From Morchella semilibera (lineage: Eukaryota > Ascomycota > Pezizomycetes > Pezizales > Morchellaceae): a DNA stretch of 64,000 nt. Made by a program: the position numbers and the translations under genes. Below the pieces are notes generated by a model, which made no database searches, was not told the DNA's origin, and saw only the letters and a program-made list of their open reading frames with translations. Shown one piece after another: positions 11,909-25,530 of the stretch; positions within the stretch are counted from its first letter, which is position 1; every line of letters starts with the position of its first letter. The stretch is from positions 62,001 through 126,000 of the forward strand of contig WBVU01000012.1 in assembly GCA_009192285.1 (NCBI GenBank), in the 5' to 3' direction.

Positions 11909-13906
11909 TTACTTACCACTCGCCATTGCCTCCTCCAGCACCTTCATCCCCGCCAGAACCTTCTCCTCCTGCAATCTCCTCCCCACGACCTGCAGCCCAA
12001 CCGGGTGCCCCCTCATCTCCACCGGATCATCTACCGCCGCCAGTCAGTCAGTACACATTTCCATTCACCAACAGACAGAAGAGGAATCCGGAGGGGAGCA
12101 CTCACACAACTCCCAATTATCAGTATCCATGGCCCCCTTACCGGCATACTCCCGCCTCTCGTCCGTCTCGCATACCCACCCCGCTGGCAGCACTCCCGCC
12201 GGGTAGTCAATGACATTCCACACCTTCGTGTACCCGACCCACCGCGTCCGCTCGTGGCGCACAGCCACATGCGGCACCACCGGCGTCACCAGGAGGTCCA
12301 CGGGCCGCCCGCTCCGCGTCAGCCCCGAGGAGGCCGTCCACCGGTCGAGGTACGCCTTCTGGACGGCCCACTTGCGCCGGTTGAGCTGCCAGTACTCAAA
12401 CACGGAGATGGCGGACCCGCGGGCAATTAGCCGGGAGACGTGCGGGATTGGGGGCTCGCCGCTGGCGGCAAGCGCAGAACGGAGGTCGGTGCCACCATCG
12501 GCGGTGTAGAATTTGTCCTACATGTAGTGTCGGTCAGCCAGCTGTAAGATTCACAGTGACGGCGGCGGCGGCGGCGGGCGGTATCTATACTATACCATGA
12601 TTTCTATCGCCTCCTCGTGCCCCTCGGGCGACCACTCGATGACTTCGTGGCCGGCTTTCCGGAGCGCGGCCACGGCCTCGGCGAGGACCCGCTCGATGGG
12701 CGGGTGCACTCGCACGATGCCGTCGTCGCGGAGGACGCCAAAGACGAGGTTCCGCCGGTGCAGCGTGTCCTGGTAGAGGTCCTCGCGCCAGGGGAGCGGG
12801 GCCACCTTCGGGTCTAGGTGCCACGGCTCCGCGTCGAGGATTGCTTTCGTGATAAGCATGAGGGAGGAGAGGGACCGCGCCATGGGCCCGATCACGGACG
12901 GGTTGTGCTCTTGCCCGTCGGTGCTGACGAGGACGCCCTCGTAGGGGAGTCGGGTGGTCTACCGCAGCCAGCCAGAGTTAGATTTATAGCAATATATCTA
13001 GAGGCTGGAGGGAGGCGGGTGCTCACGCTCGGCTTCAGCCCATACGTCCCCATCAGGGCGCTCGGGATCCTGATACTCCCACCGATATCAGTCCCCCACC
13101 CGACTAGCCCCCCCGCCATAGCCAGGTTGACGCCCTCGCCGCCGGAGCTCCCGCCGGGGGTGAATGCGCGGTCGCGCGGGTTCGTGGTGAGGCCGAAGAT
13201 GTTATTGTTGGTCTCGCACCACATGATGCTCTGCGGGAGGTTCGTCTTTGCGAATATGATTGCGCCGAGCGACGTGAGCAGCTGCACCAGCGCCGAGGCG
13301 GGTGCGAGGGCGCGTTGCCAATGTACGAGACGTACCCGAGCGTGCTGTCGGCGCCGGGGACGTGGAATTGGTCTTTGAGCGTTATGGGCAGGCCGTGCAG
13401 GGGGCCGCGGTGTGCGGCGGGCAGGGCATCGAGTGTGGAGGCGCGGGAGAGGGCGGCGGCGAAGAGGGGCTCGGTGAGCGTGTTGGTCTGCTGGAAGGTT
13501 AGTATTGTATATATTGCAGGCGGGTGCTACTCACGAGCTGATGGATGATAGTGGCTCTTGACAGCAGGAGTAATCATATCAGTATTCATACTCTAGCATA
13601 TATAGTCCTCACTATCCACCAAATAGTTATGGCATACCGCTTGATATACGCCGTCAGCACCTCCGTGCACGTCCAATCCCCGCTCCTGAGCCTCTCCAGC
13701 ACAATGGCGGCATCACCCTCCTCCGTTATCGCCCGCTCACGCCCCGTCAGCACGCCAGAACCGGCCTTGTCGTTGAAAAAGTCCTGTACGCACCGCTGCT
13801 CGGGGGGCGGGAGTCGCTCGGGCGGGAGGAGGTAGGGCGCGAGCTCTTGGTGCTGGGAGGAGAGCTTTGCGGCGACGAGGGCTTGCCAGGGGATTGCGGT
13901 GGTCAT
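11909..13906 (-). CDS. hxnN: Amidase (acetamidase-type amidase signature family), HxnN-like; apparent 1-nt frameshift
   Basis: Exons on the minus strand: 13638-13906, 13535-13556 (22 nt), 13027-13490, 12596-12958, 12142-12517 and 11909-12030, about 539 residues as in fungal acetamidases. The Ser-Ser-Lys triad of amidase-signature enzymes is present: Lys136 in ITLKDQF, the GGSSGGE loop and DIGGSIR. The C-terminal GHPVGLQVVGRRLQEE block is typical. Inside exon 3 the frame that encodes LGYVSYIGN does not continue into the frame that encodes ASALVQLLTSLGAIIF; one base appears to be missing between about 13295 and 13331, in CG-rich sequence. A GTCTCG..GTGCAG intron of 50 nt would restore frame but would delete the conserved YVSYIG region. 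In the hxn pathway the amidase releases ammonia from the linear amide after ring opening. It is divergent from the FAD monooxygenase at 14510. Confidence 0.8.
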
Positions 13907-14509
13907 TGGGGGGGTTAATTGGTATAGGGAGGGGAGTATGTATTGTATTGTATGTACTGTAGCTAGATATATAACTATACTCACCACCTCCACCTCCACC
14001 TCCACCCCGCAGGAACGCAATTAATTGTAACCCACTCCGGGGTCAGTCAGTAATCTACAGTAGGTATGTACATGCTGTACTCGTGCACTAGATACTAGAT
14101 ACTCTTATCATGGGGAACGTGGATGGTGTGGTGGGGTGGGGGAAGAAGCTTGTCTTATGTGCGTGGGGGGTAAATGATCGACATGCCAGAAAAGGACTGG
14201 TGGAAATGATTGATCCGCAGCTAAGCGGGGGGAGGGTGGAACACGACCAGTGAGAGGTCCCTGCCTGCCTGCCTGCATACAGCATACATACAGCATAGCC
14301 GGTGCATAAATTGGAGTAGAGCACTCATGTATGTTGTATTCTACCTGTGGGATCATGCGGGTTGTAAATTAAACTGTCAGGTATTTACTTAATGTTACTT
14401 GTCCCCTGGAGTACAAACCACGTATAAGTTGTGATCTAATATCTTCAACTATAGTTAATACATCTCTATCCTATCTACTCTACCCTACTCTACATAGACA
14501 GTGCCTGCA
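13907..14509. promoter_or_regulatory. Divergent promoter region of amidase and FAD monooxygenase genes, with a GATA site
   Basis: The 603 bp between the two start codons must serve both divergent genes. It contains a consensus TGATAAG (minus strand, 14104-14110) next to two more GATA cores (about 14092-14101). This is the HGATAR type bound by AreA-class nitrogen regulators. Site function is inference. No TATA box stands out. Confidence 0.5.
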
Positions 14510-16617
<2,108 letters not shown>

Positions 16618-17771
16618 GGTTAGGGTTCTTTTGGGGGGGGGACTCGGGGGTGTATTTTTTTTTATATTTTTTTATTTTTATTTAACAGCGCCAGGTGAGC
16701 TGAGGGTCAGCCCAGATCAGCTGCATACAGTAGGGTGTAGAGTGCCTGAAGAATTACAGAGCTGAAGCATCGACCAATAAGATGTGCAGGGCCTTTAAAT
16801 CTTCTTTCTAAAATCATCGATTTCCCGTTTTTTTGTTTTTGTTTTTTTGCTTTATATTTTTTTGCTTTTTCTCCCGCAGGTGGTTTTTCATTTTTATTTT
16901 TGTGGGGTAAGAACTATTACTATATACATACATACTACATCGACCTACTATGTTGTATGTATGTACCTACTGATCGACTGCTATGTATGTGGTACCGGCG
17001 CTTTGTTCATTTCAGCGCACGTCGGGGGGCCGGGGGATCGATCGGTGACAAACCGGCCGGTAGATAAGTATTACTTATTTTATTCCGTCTAGTATGTATC
17101 TACTCCAGATGAGATGGATGCACGCAATCGTGATCGTGGCCGTTTTGTTAGATGGTTAATTGGCCGATCTAATTAACGGACGTACGTGCAGAGGGGGAAT
17201 CTCTATGTACTCAGAGCAGAGCTGGCGGTACCCCGGATTACATGTAATTAGTAGGAGATGCGGACCGCGGAGGTCATGTAGGGGTAGAAAAGGGGATGAG
17301 GTCCAGCATAAGAAAGAGAGAGAGAGAGGGAGAGAGGGAGATGGGGAGATGGAGGGAGGTAGTGGGAGCGAAGGGATTACTGTAAGCCGCGCCGCCCAGT
17401 GGGGAAAGTAGCAGAAATAGCTCTAAAGCGAGTATAAAAAAAAAGAAGAAGAAGAGAGTCTTTAGTTAAGCAGAAAAAAAAATAGTTAAAGCTTAAAAAG
17501 AAGTAAAGAAAAAAGAAAGAAAAAAAAGAAAAACGCTCCGCGCCAAAAGCAAAAAAACCCAGCCCAACCCAGATCCAGCCCAGCCCAGCCCAGCCCAACC
17601 TAACCCAACCAGCCCGCAAAGACAAAGGAAGAAAGAAAGTAAGCGAAAAAAGCAATACCCCATAAGAAGAAAAGAAACGAGAAAGAAAAAAAGGTTGGCT
17701 GAAAAAAAAAACCTCTCCTCTTTGACCAGAGCAGAGCAGGGTAGTAGACCGACAGCTTGACCAGGGCTACT
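16618..17771. other. Intergenic region
   Basis: T-rich 3' flank (16660-16690), one TACATGTA (17239), a GA-rich microsatellite (17311-17360), and a long A/GA-rich tract followed by repeated CCCAG units (about 17440-17610). No gene is recognised. Confidence 0.55.
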
Positions 17772-18122
17772 CTAAACCATCCTACTCCTCGAGTCCAGCT
17801 CCCAGGCAGCAACACCAGCCCTCTTCTCTCCCCGGATTCTCCCACTTCCTTGCCACCTCGGCACTGCAACCAACACGAAGCCCGCATCGTCTTCATCCTC
17901 GTCCTCGCCGTCGTCGTAGGAGTCCTCGGCGCTGTCGTAGTCGTAGGAGTCCCCGTAGAGGCGCTTCTCGATGTAGCGGCGCTGTTTGCGCGGCGTTACG
18001 TAGGATTTGAGCTTGCGCATGAGGCGCTTGGGGGCTGTGAGCTCGGGGTGTGGCTTGCGCGGGGATTGTTGACGACGAGGGCTCCCGAGAGAGGAGGTGG
18101 TGCTGGGGGCTAGGAAGGTCAT
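17772..18122 (-). CDS. Small charged hypothetical protein
   Basis: A single exon encodes 116 residues from the ATG at 18122. The N-terminal half is basic and Ser/Pro-rich, with an LMRKLKSYVTPRKQRRYIEKR-like patch; the middle is strongly acidic (SYDYDSAEDSYDDGEDEDEDD), and the end is basic again. No domain is recognised. Third positions are GC-biased as in neighbouring real genes, which is the main support. An upstream in-frame extension to 18203 exists but has poor codon use. It lies between the hxnV-like and hxnR-like genes with no evident link to them. Confidence 0.4.
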   Translation of the reverse strand: MTFLAPSTTSSLGSPRRQQSPRKPHPELTAPKRLMRKLKSYVTPRKQRRYIEKRLYGDSYDYDSAEDSYDDGEDEDEDDAGFVLVAVPRWQGSGRIRGEKRAGVAAWELDSRSRMV

Positions 18123-19569
18123 TATTCTCGTGAGGAGCGGAGGAGGTATCGTGAGGTGTGATATATTGATTGTATTATTAGAAAACGAGAGAGATATCCT
18201 CAAGGTGTGGTTTGATTATAGTGTTGTGGCTGGGGGGGGGGGGGGTTGAGGTTGAGGCTGATGTTGAAACGTTTGAAACTATATGTTAAAGATTGAAGTT
18301 GAAGTTGAATGTGGAAGAAATTGAAAAGAAGAGCTAGAGTCCAGGTGGATCAATCTTTGAATGTAAGTCGACGTCTAGCAGCTTGGTCTTCTTTTAAGGC
18401 TGGTAGTTCTGTGTTCTTCAGGCGCCCAGATATAACGTGGTGGACCTTATAATTACATATGTTCTGTGAGGCGCAATAGAATTTATAAACCGAGCAGCGC
18501 CTTAGCCTTCCTCCTTCCCGCTCTCGCGTAGAACCGGTAACCCGTACAGAAAAGTATAATTGCGCAAGATCTCCAGATTCCCAGAACGCAACCCAGCCCA
18601 ACCAGTGGGGGGTACGTTAGAAGAGACCGTTAATGGGGATTGCTTGGAATGAGGCGAGAGTTATACGTTTTCTTTTTTGTATGGTATGTGCGCGCAGGGC
18701 GATGTACCACTGCCGATTCCGATTCCCGCAGCCGATTAAGGGCTTGGTTTTTTTTTTTTTTTTAAACCTTCCCGCGCCGTGTTTTTTTTTATTTTTTGCG
18801 AACTTGTGGAGGCACATTTGTTCATTGTGGGGTGTTTATATGGGGAGGGAAGTAAAACTACTACATACTAGGCAATAATTGGAAGAAGGCTGATATTAGG
18901 TAGAGCGATAATGATGATATATAATATATGCAGTCGGTGATCGACGGTGTGTAGTAACTATTCAGGTATGAACGCAAATTCTATTATGATCAGCTTCAGA
19001 TCTTTGTGTAGCCTTACACAATTACAGGCATTGTGACAGGCGAGTGATAACCTGTGATTGGCACTACGTGGGGCTGTTTCAGCGGCTGAGATAGAGAATT
19101 GATTCTCCGATGGGCTATGGGGGAGAAGAAAGGGGGGGGGGGGGCGGTGGGGAGGGGGGAAGAGTGAAGAGTGGTTCGGGGAAGTGTTGTTGGCGCCATA
19201 GATCATGGGTGCATCGCGGGGTGCGGATAGGCAGGTACGGCGGGTTCTATATTTGTGAGGATAAATAAATGCCAATAATAACAACAAAAAATAATAATGA
19301 TAATAATAATAATAATCATGGGAGTACTTGGGTACATATCTGTAATAAATGTAATAACTATACCAGTTCTGGAAAGAGAGGAATGTTTCTCATGGCACCC
19401 AATGAGAACGTGCCTTGGCGAATTGTGCTTTTAGGGTAAGGGAGGAAAGGTGGTGGGTGGTGGGAAGAAGAGTGTGGAGTGGTGGTGGTGGTGCAGGGAT
19501 AGGGATTGATATGGTTCTGGATATTCCCTGGGTGTAATAAATTATAAACATTCCTTGTGTGACATATTG

Positions 19570-19620
19570 AACACACACACACACTCTCTCTCTCACTCAC
19601 ACACACACACACACACACAC
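19570..19620 (+). repeat. (CA)n/(CT)n microsatellite
   Basis: Alternating CA dinucleotides interrupted by a CTCTCTCT block. Simple-sequence DNA with no gene nearby. Confidence 0.85.
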
Positions 19621-22008
19621 AATCTCACACACATCGTTCAATGGCAATGAGTTTGATCTCATTCTCGTCATTACTGGACGTTGACGTCAAAGGGGCGATA
19701 ATTGGTATTGGATAACTTTGCCTGAATGTGATTGGTTGCTACTGTTAATCTGATATGTGACAGCACTGGCGGGGGAACGGGGAGAAAAGAAAAGAAAAGA
19801 AAAGAAAAAAATGAAAAATGAAATAGGGTTTCTTTAAGCTGCCAGGAACCACAAAGATGGCGAAGGAGTTCTGGTAACGTACGTCATCAGCATCCGCTTT
19901 CTACTCTGGGTATCATCCATCTCTCTCCACTTTGCCGCCCGAGTCACTTCATATTTCTTTGCCATCGCGTGTTATCCGACCAGGACTCTATTATCACCAA
20001 CGTGGCTACTCCAGTCGAGTAGGACAAGCCTCTGTCTGTCTGTCTGGATATGTCCACTTGTGGGAAGGGGAAGAGCGAATGGGGGGATGAGGGGCATGGG
20101 GGATGGAGGATGGGATGGGTGTGGGGTTTATACAATATCTAGCACCTCTACTATGGAATTCTAATCGCGGAATATAATCACCGGAAGTATGAACACGCAG
20201 CCTAATACATATTTAAGTTACCAGTGCTAACATGAGCAGCTATCATGCAGCCTCCCGGCTATATATAGCAATGGGGTTCGCCATCAAACTCGCCATAAAA
20301 TTCGAATCTTTATGGACTTTGCGCAATATCACCTCCTATGGGATATTGAAAAGTGCTGGAGCGAGCTGATGCTTTGGGTATAACTCGAGAAGGCGAGAAA
20401 TTTGGATATACTTGCCAAATCTTTCAAGTTCAGGACGAGTATGCAATCAGGGGTGGTGGCAAGTGCCGTCAATATTGCTTGTATATTTTTCATCACAAAC
20501 TTGAAAGGTTTGGAAAGCAGAAGTCGGGTACTCCTCCTTTATATCGATCTTTTGGGTATGTGTTTTTTTTTTTTTTTCCCAACCTCCACACTAATTGGTT
20601 ATCTAATAGAAGTAAAGGAAAATGGTCGGCGCACATCAGAATGATACCCGTGCGAATGTGCCTCGGCCCATCGGCCGGCCGTACTTCCTGACAGGACACG
20701 CGTCAGGTAGGAAATACCTAAAATGACTGATGGGGGTAATGGAACTTTCTGATTTGTTCCCTTCGGAAATCCTCTGCGGCGAACCCCTGCAATCAGCTCG
20801 CATTTCTTGCCTTGTATATTCTTGGGGCACATTAGGGCTTCTTGAATGGCCCCCCCCCCACCCCAAGTGGTCAGGCGGAACATTTCTCCATCAATATTAT
20901 TCATGGGCACCTTTCTCCTGTCATGCTACTACTGTGCGCGTAGACTGACTATAACCATGAAACCCCCTCCCCACTGTCTAGGGCACCGGTTACAACTAAC
21001 CCGATGTCAAATGCACAATGAGGTTATGAGATTATCCCGCATTCGCTATTACAACAATCATAGTGTCATTCTTGCTTTGAAATTTGTCGCCGTGTTGGCT
21101 ATGTCTCGAAAAACAGCCCCACAAGACGGCGCACAGTCGTTGAGCATTGTGGAGCTGCCCCTTGTCTGTTAGGCCTTCCATGCTACATATGCGTTCCGGA
21201 CAGGGTAGAGTAGCAGCTCTTGACGCATCAATTTCGTGGCTTGCCGTATAAAATAGAGTTATATAGACCGGTAAAGGGATATCTCTTTGAGGATTCGTCA
21301 GTCGCCCCCAGTAACGATGATTCACTGAGGTTCAAGGACCATAGATAGACCAGGATCGAGTATGAATAATTGTTACTAATGTCGTACTGACTAATGAAAC
21401 TGAACAGTTCATTATATGGAGAAAGGGGGGGGGGGAGTGGGGGTCAAACAAATGATAGGAACTGATAATTGTGATAGTGCAAGTATATTCCTCCTAAAGT
21501 TACACATACTTGTCCTGCTTCTTACTGACACATCAGCTCATCCCTACCAGTTTTAGCAGATTTACTCAAGCCTTGTCGATTCATATCCTCAGTCAATACG
21601 ACACCGATCTGCACTCGGAATTTCCATTATCCCTACCCGGGCGTATCCTGTAGACGCTCCAGTCGCTTGTCCGCGGTAACACTGGAAATTTGTATACATG
21701 TACGCATGTCGACAATCGAGTGATGTTTCGTGACTAGACTAACCGGACTCACCGAAGTTCGGCATATGTTAGTTAACCTTGTGATTTAGAGTAGAGCCAG
21801 TTAACCGGCATAACACATGGGGGATCGACACACCGTCTGTTGAAAAATACACCAAGCCCAAAACCTGGGGAATTACGTTAGGCAGGAGAGGTTAAAATGA
21901 TGTTCTTATCAAGAGACAGCAAGCAACAACCCGGAGTGAAGCGCCAATCTTCACCGCCAAGATGAACTAAAACTTACACTAGTTAAGCTGCGCGCAGACT
22001 CCGACGCA

Positions 22009-22046
22009 AAAAAAAAAAAAAAGAAAAGAAAAAAAAAAAAAAAAAA
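22009..22046 (+). repeat. A-rich low-complexity tract
   Basis: Nearly pure A with scattered G. It could be an old poly(A) tail of a retroposed sequence or simple replication slippage; no coding LINE remnant is visible upstream. Confidence 0.7.
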
Positions 22047-25000
22047 GAAAAAGGAAAGAAACCTGGGGAAGCACGGCCAGAAAAACATATTCAACCTTCT
22101 CATTCGCAGGCATTCTTTTTTCATAAGGAGCTAGCTTAATGTTACACCGTCGGTCCTGACCGAAAAGGAAGGATATCCTAATCTTTGTGATTAAAGCCCT
22201 TCTCGGTTTTCTAGCGTGTTATTACATAAAGCCATCTCGCGGTACGGGTTCCAATTACAGCGTTCGCCGGCCGTGGATCCGGGTATGGAGTATAAGGTGA
22301 AACGATATGCCGAAAACTCTCAAGTATCTTCTAGGGGAAAGAAGGGAAGAGTCGCCCCGAAGCTGACCGGAAGTATAGTTTCTCCGGCCGTCCGGAGGTT
22401 GTTTTGAATTGGGGTTAAGCCCGCCTTGTGAAAGTGCCTGCAACGCACTGATGTGATACTGTCAACCCTAGTGAATCATTAGTCGTACGATTCGTCGGAT
22501 TCGATACGCGGCATCCGTTATGGCTAATCCTCACCGGGATCCGGGGGGGTATTTCAAGCTCTTTACCACGTTTTCTGGTCTAAGCTAGGTGGTAGGCGAC
22601 TCTCGGCCCTAGGTAATTCAATCCACCCGGGGTGGTGGGTTCTGTGGAGATAAAGTTCGGCCCTCAAATGGATGTCTGCAGGTGAACTGAGCGTGGGATT
22701 AACGTCCGCGCCCCCCTTGGATAGCCGGTTTCGTTTTGATGAGGTTTTATATCAAACCAAGCCAAAATTCTATATGAATTCTTACTGGCCAAGGTATATA
22801 AGTTATATATTCGTATATATCGAGGATTAGGAGGACGAGGATGAACCGGATGATAACCCAAGAGTAATTTGGCCCCCAATAGGACGAATTCCTGGGGTTT
22901 CCGGTCACAGACTACAGGGATGAGAATCGAGGAGCTGGCGGGTCTCTGGCCGAGATTTGAACTGTATGGCCTGAGGACCGTCCTCTCGGACAGAATTAGC
23001 TCGGGCGTGTTTAGGATATCCAATACACACAACTCCCAAGTTCCTAGCTAGCTAGAGACGATCTCCGGCACCCTATCATTAAGCGGAATTTTAGTAGATT
23101 CCTTAATGCAAAGTTTAGGTAGATCATAAAATAGTAATGATTTGTGATTGGAGGGGACATGGGAAGGTATTTTACTATTTGAGGTATTTTTCCTTGGCAC
23201 GTGAGTTTCGTTTTTTTTTTTTCCCTTCTTTTTTTCTCCTTCGATACTCGACCGTCGGAGAATATTCGAGGGGTGCTGCGTGCAATATAAACACCTATTA
23301 AGTACAAACATGTACTCCTTCCCTTCCCATGATCCGCCCTCCCCCCCCCCTTTTTTTTTCTTTCCCTCTCAATAATTAACCAAAGGGGCGTCGACTCAGA
23401 AGGAAGCTCTTTGATAGTACCTATAAAATGTTGGCCGGGTTTCTTCCCGATCCATATGAGCTAAGCGATTTAGGAAAGAAACGTTTCTGCTTAATATGTA
23501 TCCACATATCGCTCTTGTTCAGGGCTTACCCAGTCACTAAACCATGGTTAAACAAATCAAGGTGCATACGCACCGAACGACGACCCAATACTCTGGTAAT
23601 ACATCTGTCTACGTTATGTGTCGCACCGTTAGAGAGGAGGGAAGGGGGGGGGGAGGGAGGGAGGGGATGTGTGGGAAGAAGCCACTTACATGTGGGACGG
23701 GGGGGTTGATTGGTTGTGACCCTACTTAGGACTTGATGACAGGTACCTTTTTTTTTTTGTAGATCATAGCTATTACAGTCCCCTCAAGGTACGTTCTCCT
23801 TAGAGAAGTTAAACATGGTGCTTTCAAAAAAGGATATGATAATATAATGTAGGCTCTACTTTATACATGATACTTTACACTTCTCTGGGGGAAAGGGGGG
23901 GAGGGGGAGTAATTCGTAGCGCTCATATATGTATCTCCTCGACATGTAGCCACGCGAGCCCCACATTTTTGCATTTACCAATGGCTACCTGTTTCGGTTA
24001 CATAACTGTAACGGCCCTGTTGACCGTCCCTTTCTTTTTTTATTTTTCTCTGGTAGGTAAGTGCTGTTAAGTTGTCTGTTCTCTCATACCACTTCCACCA
24101 CCACCACTTCCATCTCCACCACCACAACATCCCCAGAGTTTTCTAGTCCAAACTTGAAATCGTGCGCAGAGCAAAGATGTGACTATATACAAGGAACCTT
24201 GTCAAAAAAAAAAGCTATATACCCTACACTTCTACTGGCTGCCACAATTTTTCCCTTATCGCTAGCTGGGCTAGGGCAGGGCCGTGAGAGCCGTCTCCAA
24301 TAGCACTATCACATCCGTCAGCAACATAGCACCAACAGAGCTCTGAACGATCACAAGGCTGTCGAGGAAACTCGGAAATACACGTGGAAAAGAGGATTGG
24401 CATGGGTGAGAGGCGGGGGAAGAGGAGGAGGGGGGGGAGCTCTAATCTAGAGTATCGTCCTGATCTCTGATACCCCCACCCCCCCCCCCTACCCTTCTAG
24501 CTACTGTAGTAGAGTAGCTTCTCGTTCTTTTTACCCCCTTCATCCATATCTTATCCTTCATACTACACTCGCTCCGTGAAATATACTCCACCGAACGTTT
24601 ACCTTTACCCTGACAATGGCATGCATGTAGGTATTATGTACATTTTATGTAGGTGAGGTGCATGTAGGTTATGTGATTAACCACCAGTGCAGTGCCAGCC
24701 AGCGCCAGCGCCAGCACCCACGCCTTATAGCAAGCCCCATAATTCCAGCATCTATTTATCGGAGGCTGCTGCTGGTGGCGGTGGTGGTAATGGTGGGTGG
24801 TACTGGGTGCATGAACGCCTCCTTCGAATCCATTTTCTCGGTCTGGCCCTGGGCGACCAGTCTCGTATATTATCCAACAGTATCCCCGTAAATTTGAATA
24901 TTTTCAATCTATCTTCCATCCCATCTGTACACCTGTTCTCCAATCTCCCGACGGTTTGGTTCAGCCAACGACTGTGTCTTGGTGGTACGTCTACTACAAG

Positions 25001-25530
25001 GGAAGGAAGAAGCAAGAAAGCAAGACAGCAGTCCGAGTAAAGTAATCAATCAATCGAGGAGGGAATCGAATCGGGGGCAGAGAAGGACCTGTCTGTCACT
25101 TGTACTTTACATGCACACTATCTTCTCGATTCTCAAAGAGATAGATATACATGTAGATATTATCTGACAGCTCCCTTGTCCTCTTTTCTCTGTTCTTTCC
25201 TCTCCCTCTCTCCTCTTTTCATCACATTCACACATTCAAATCCACCACCACCACCCCCCCCCCTCCCTCCACCCATCCTTCTCCCCCCCCCCCATCTCCG
25301 TCCCCATCTATTATCCATCCTTCCATTCTTCTATCCATCCTTCTATCTCTACTCTAGAACAGAAATAGGAACATTCCATATTACGAATAGCCTACAACCT
25401 TTTTTTCCTCTTCTACTTCCCCCCCCCCCCACACACATATACACCCCTGCCAAGAGGGTGTAAACAATACCCATTTCTCTATCTACATACACATACACAC
25501 AGCTACAACGTATACGAAAAGGAGGAGAAA

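Larger units (their letters stand above)
18123..25530. other. 7.4-kb gene-poor stretch
   Basis: Long non-coding interval rich in simple sequence: G14 near 18232, (CA)n at 19570-19620, A-rich tract at 22009-22046, C runs at 23340 and 24480, CT-rich leader at 25180-25440. Two TACATGTA copies occur (21695, 25148). Frames between 22200 and 23300 are long but lack family resemblance and biased codons, so this may be decayed sequence. The last 400 bp are the CT-rich 5' leader of the C2H2 regulator. Confidence 0.5.
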
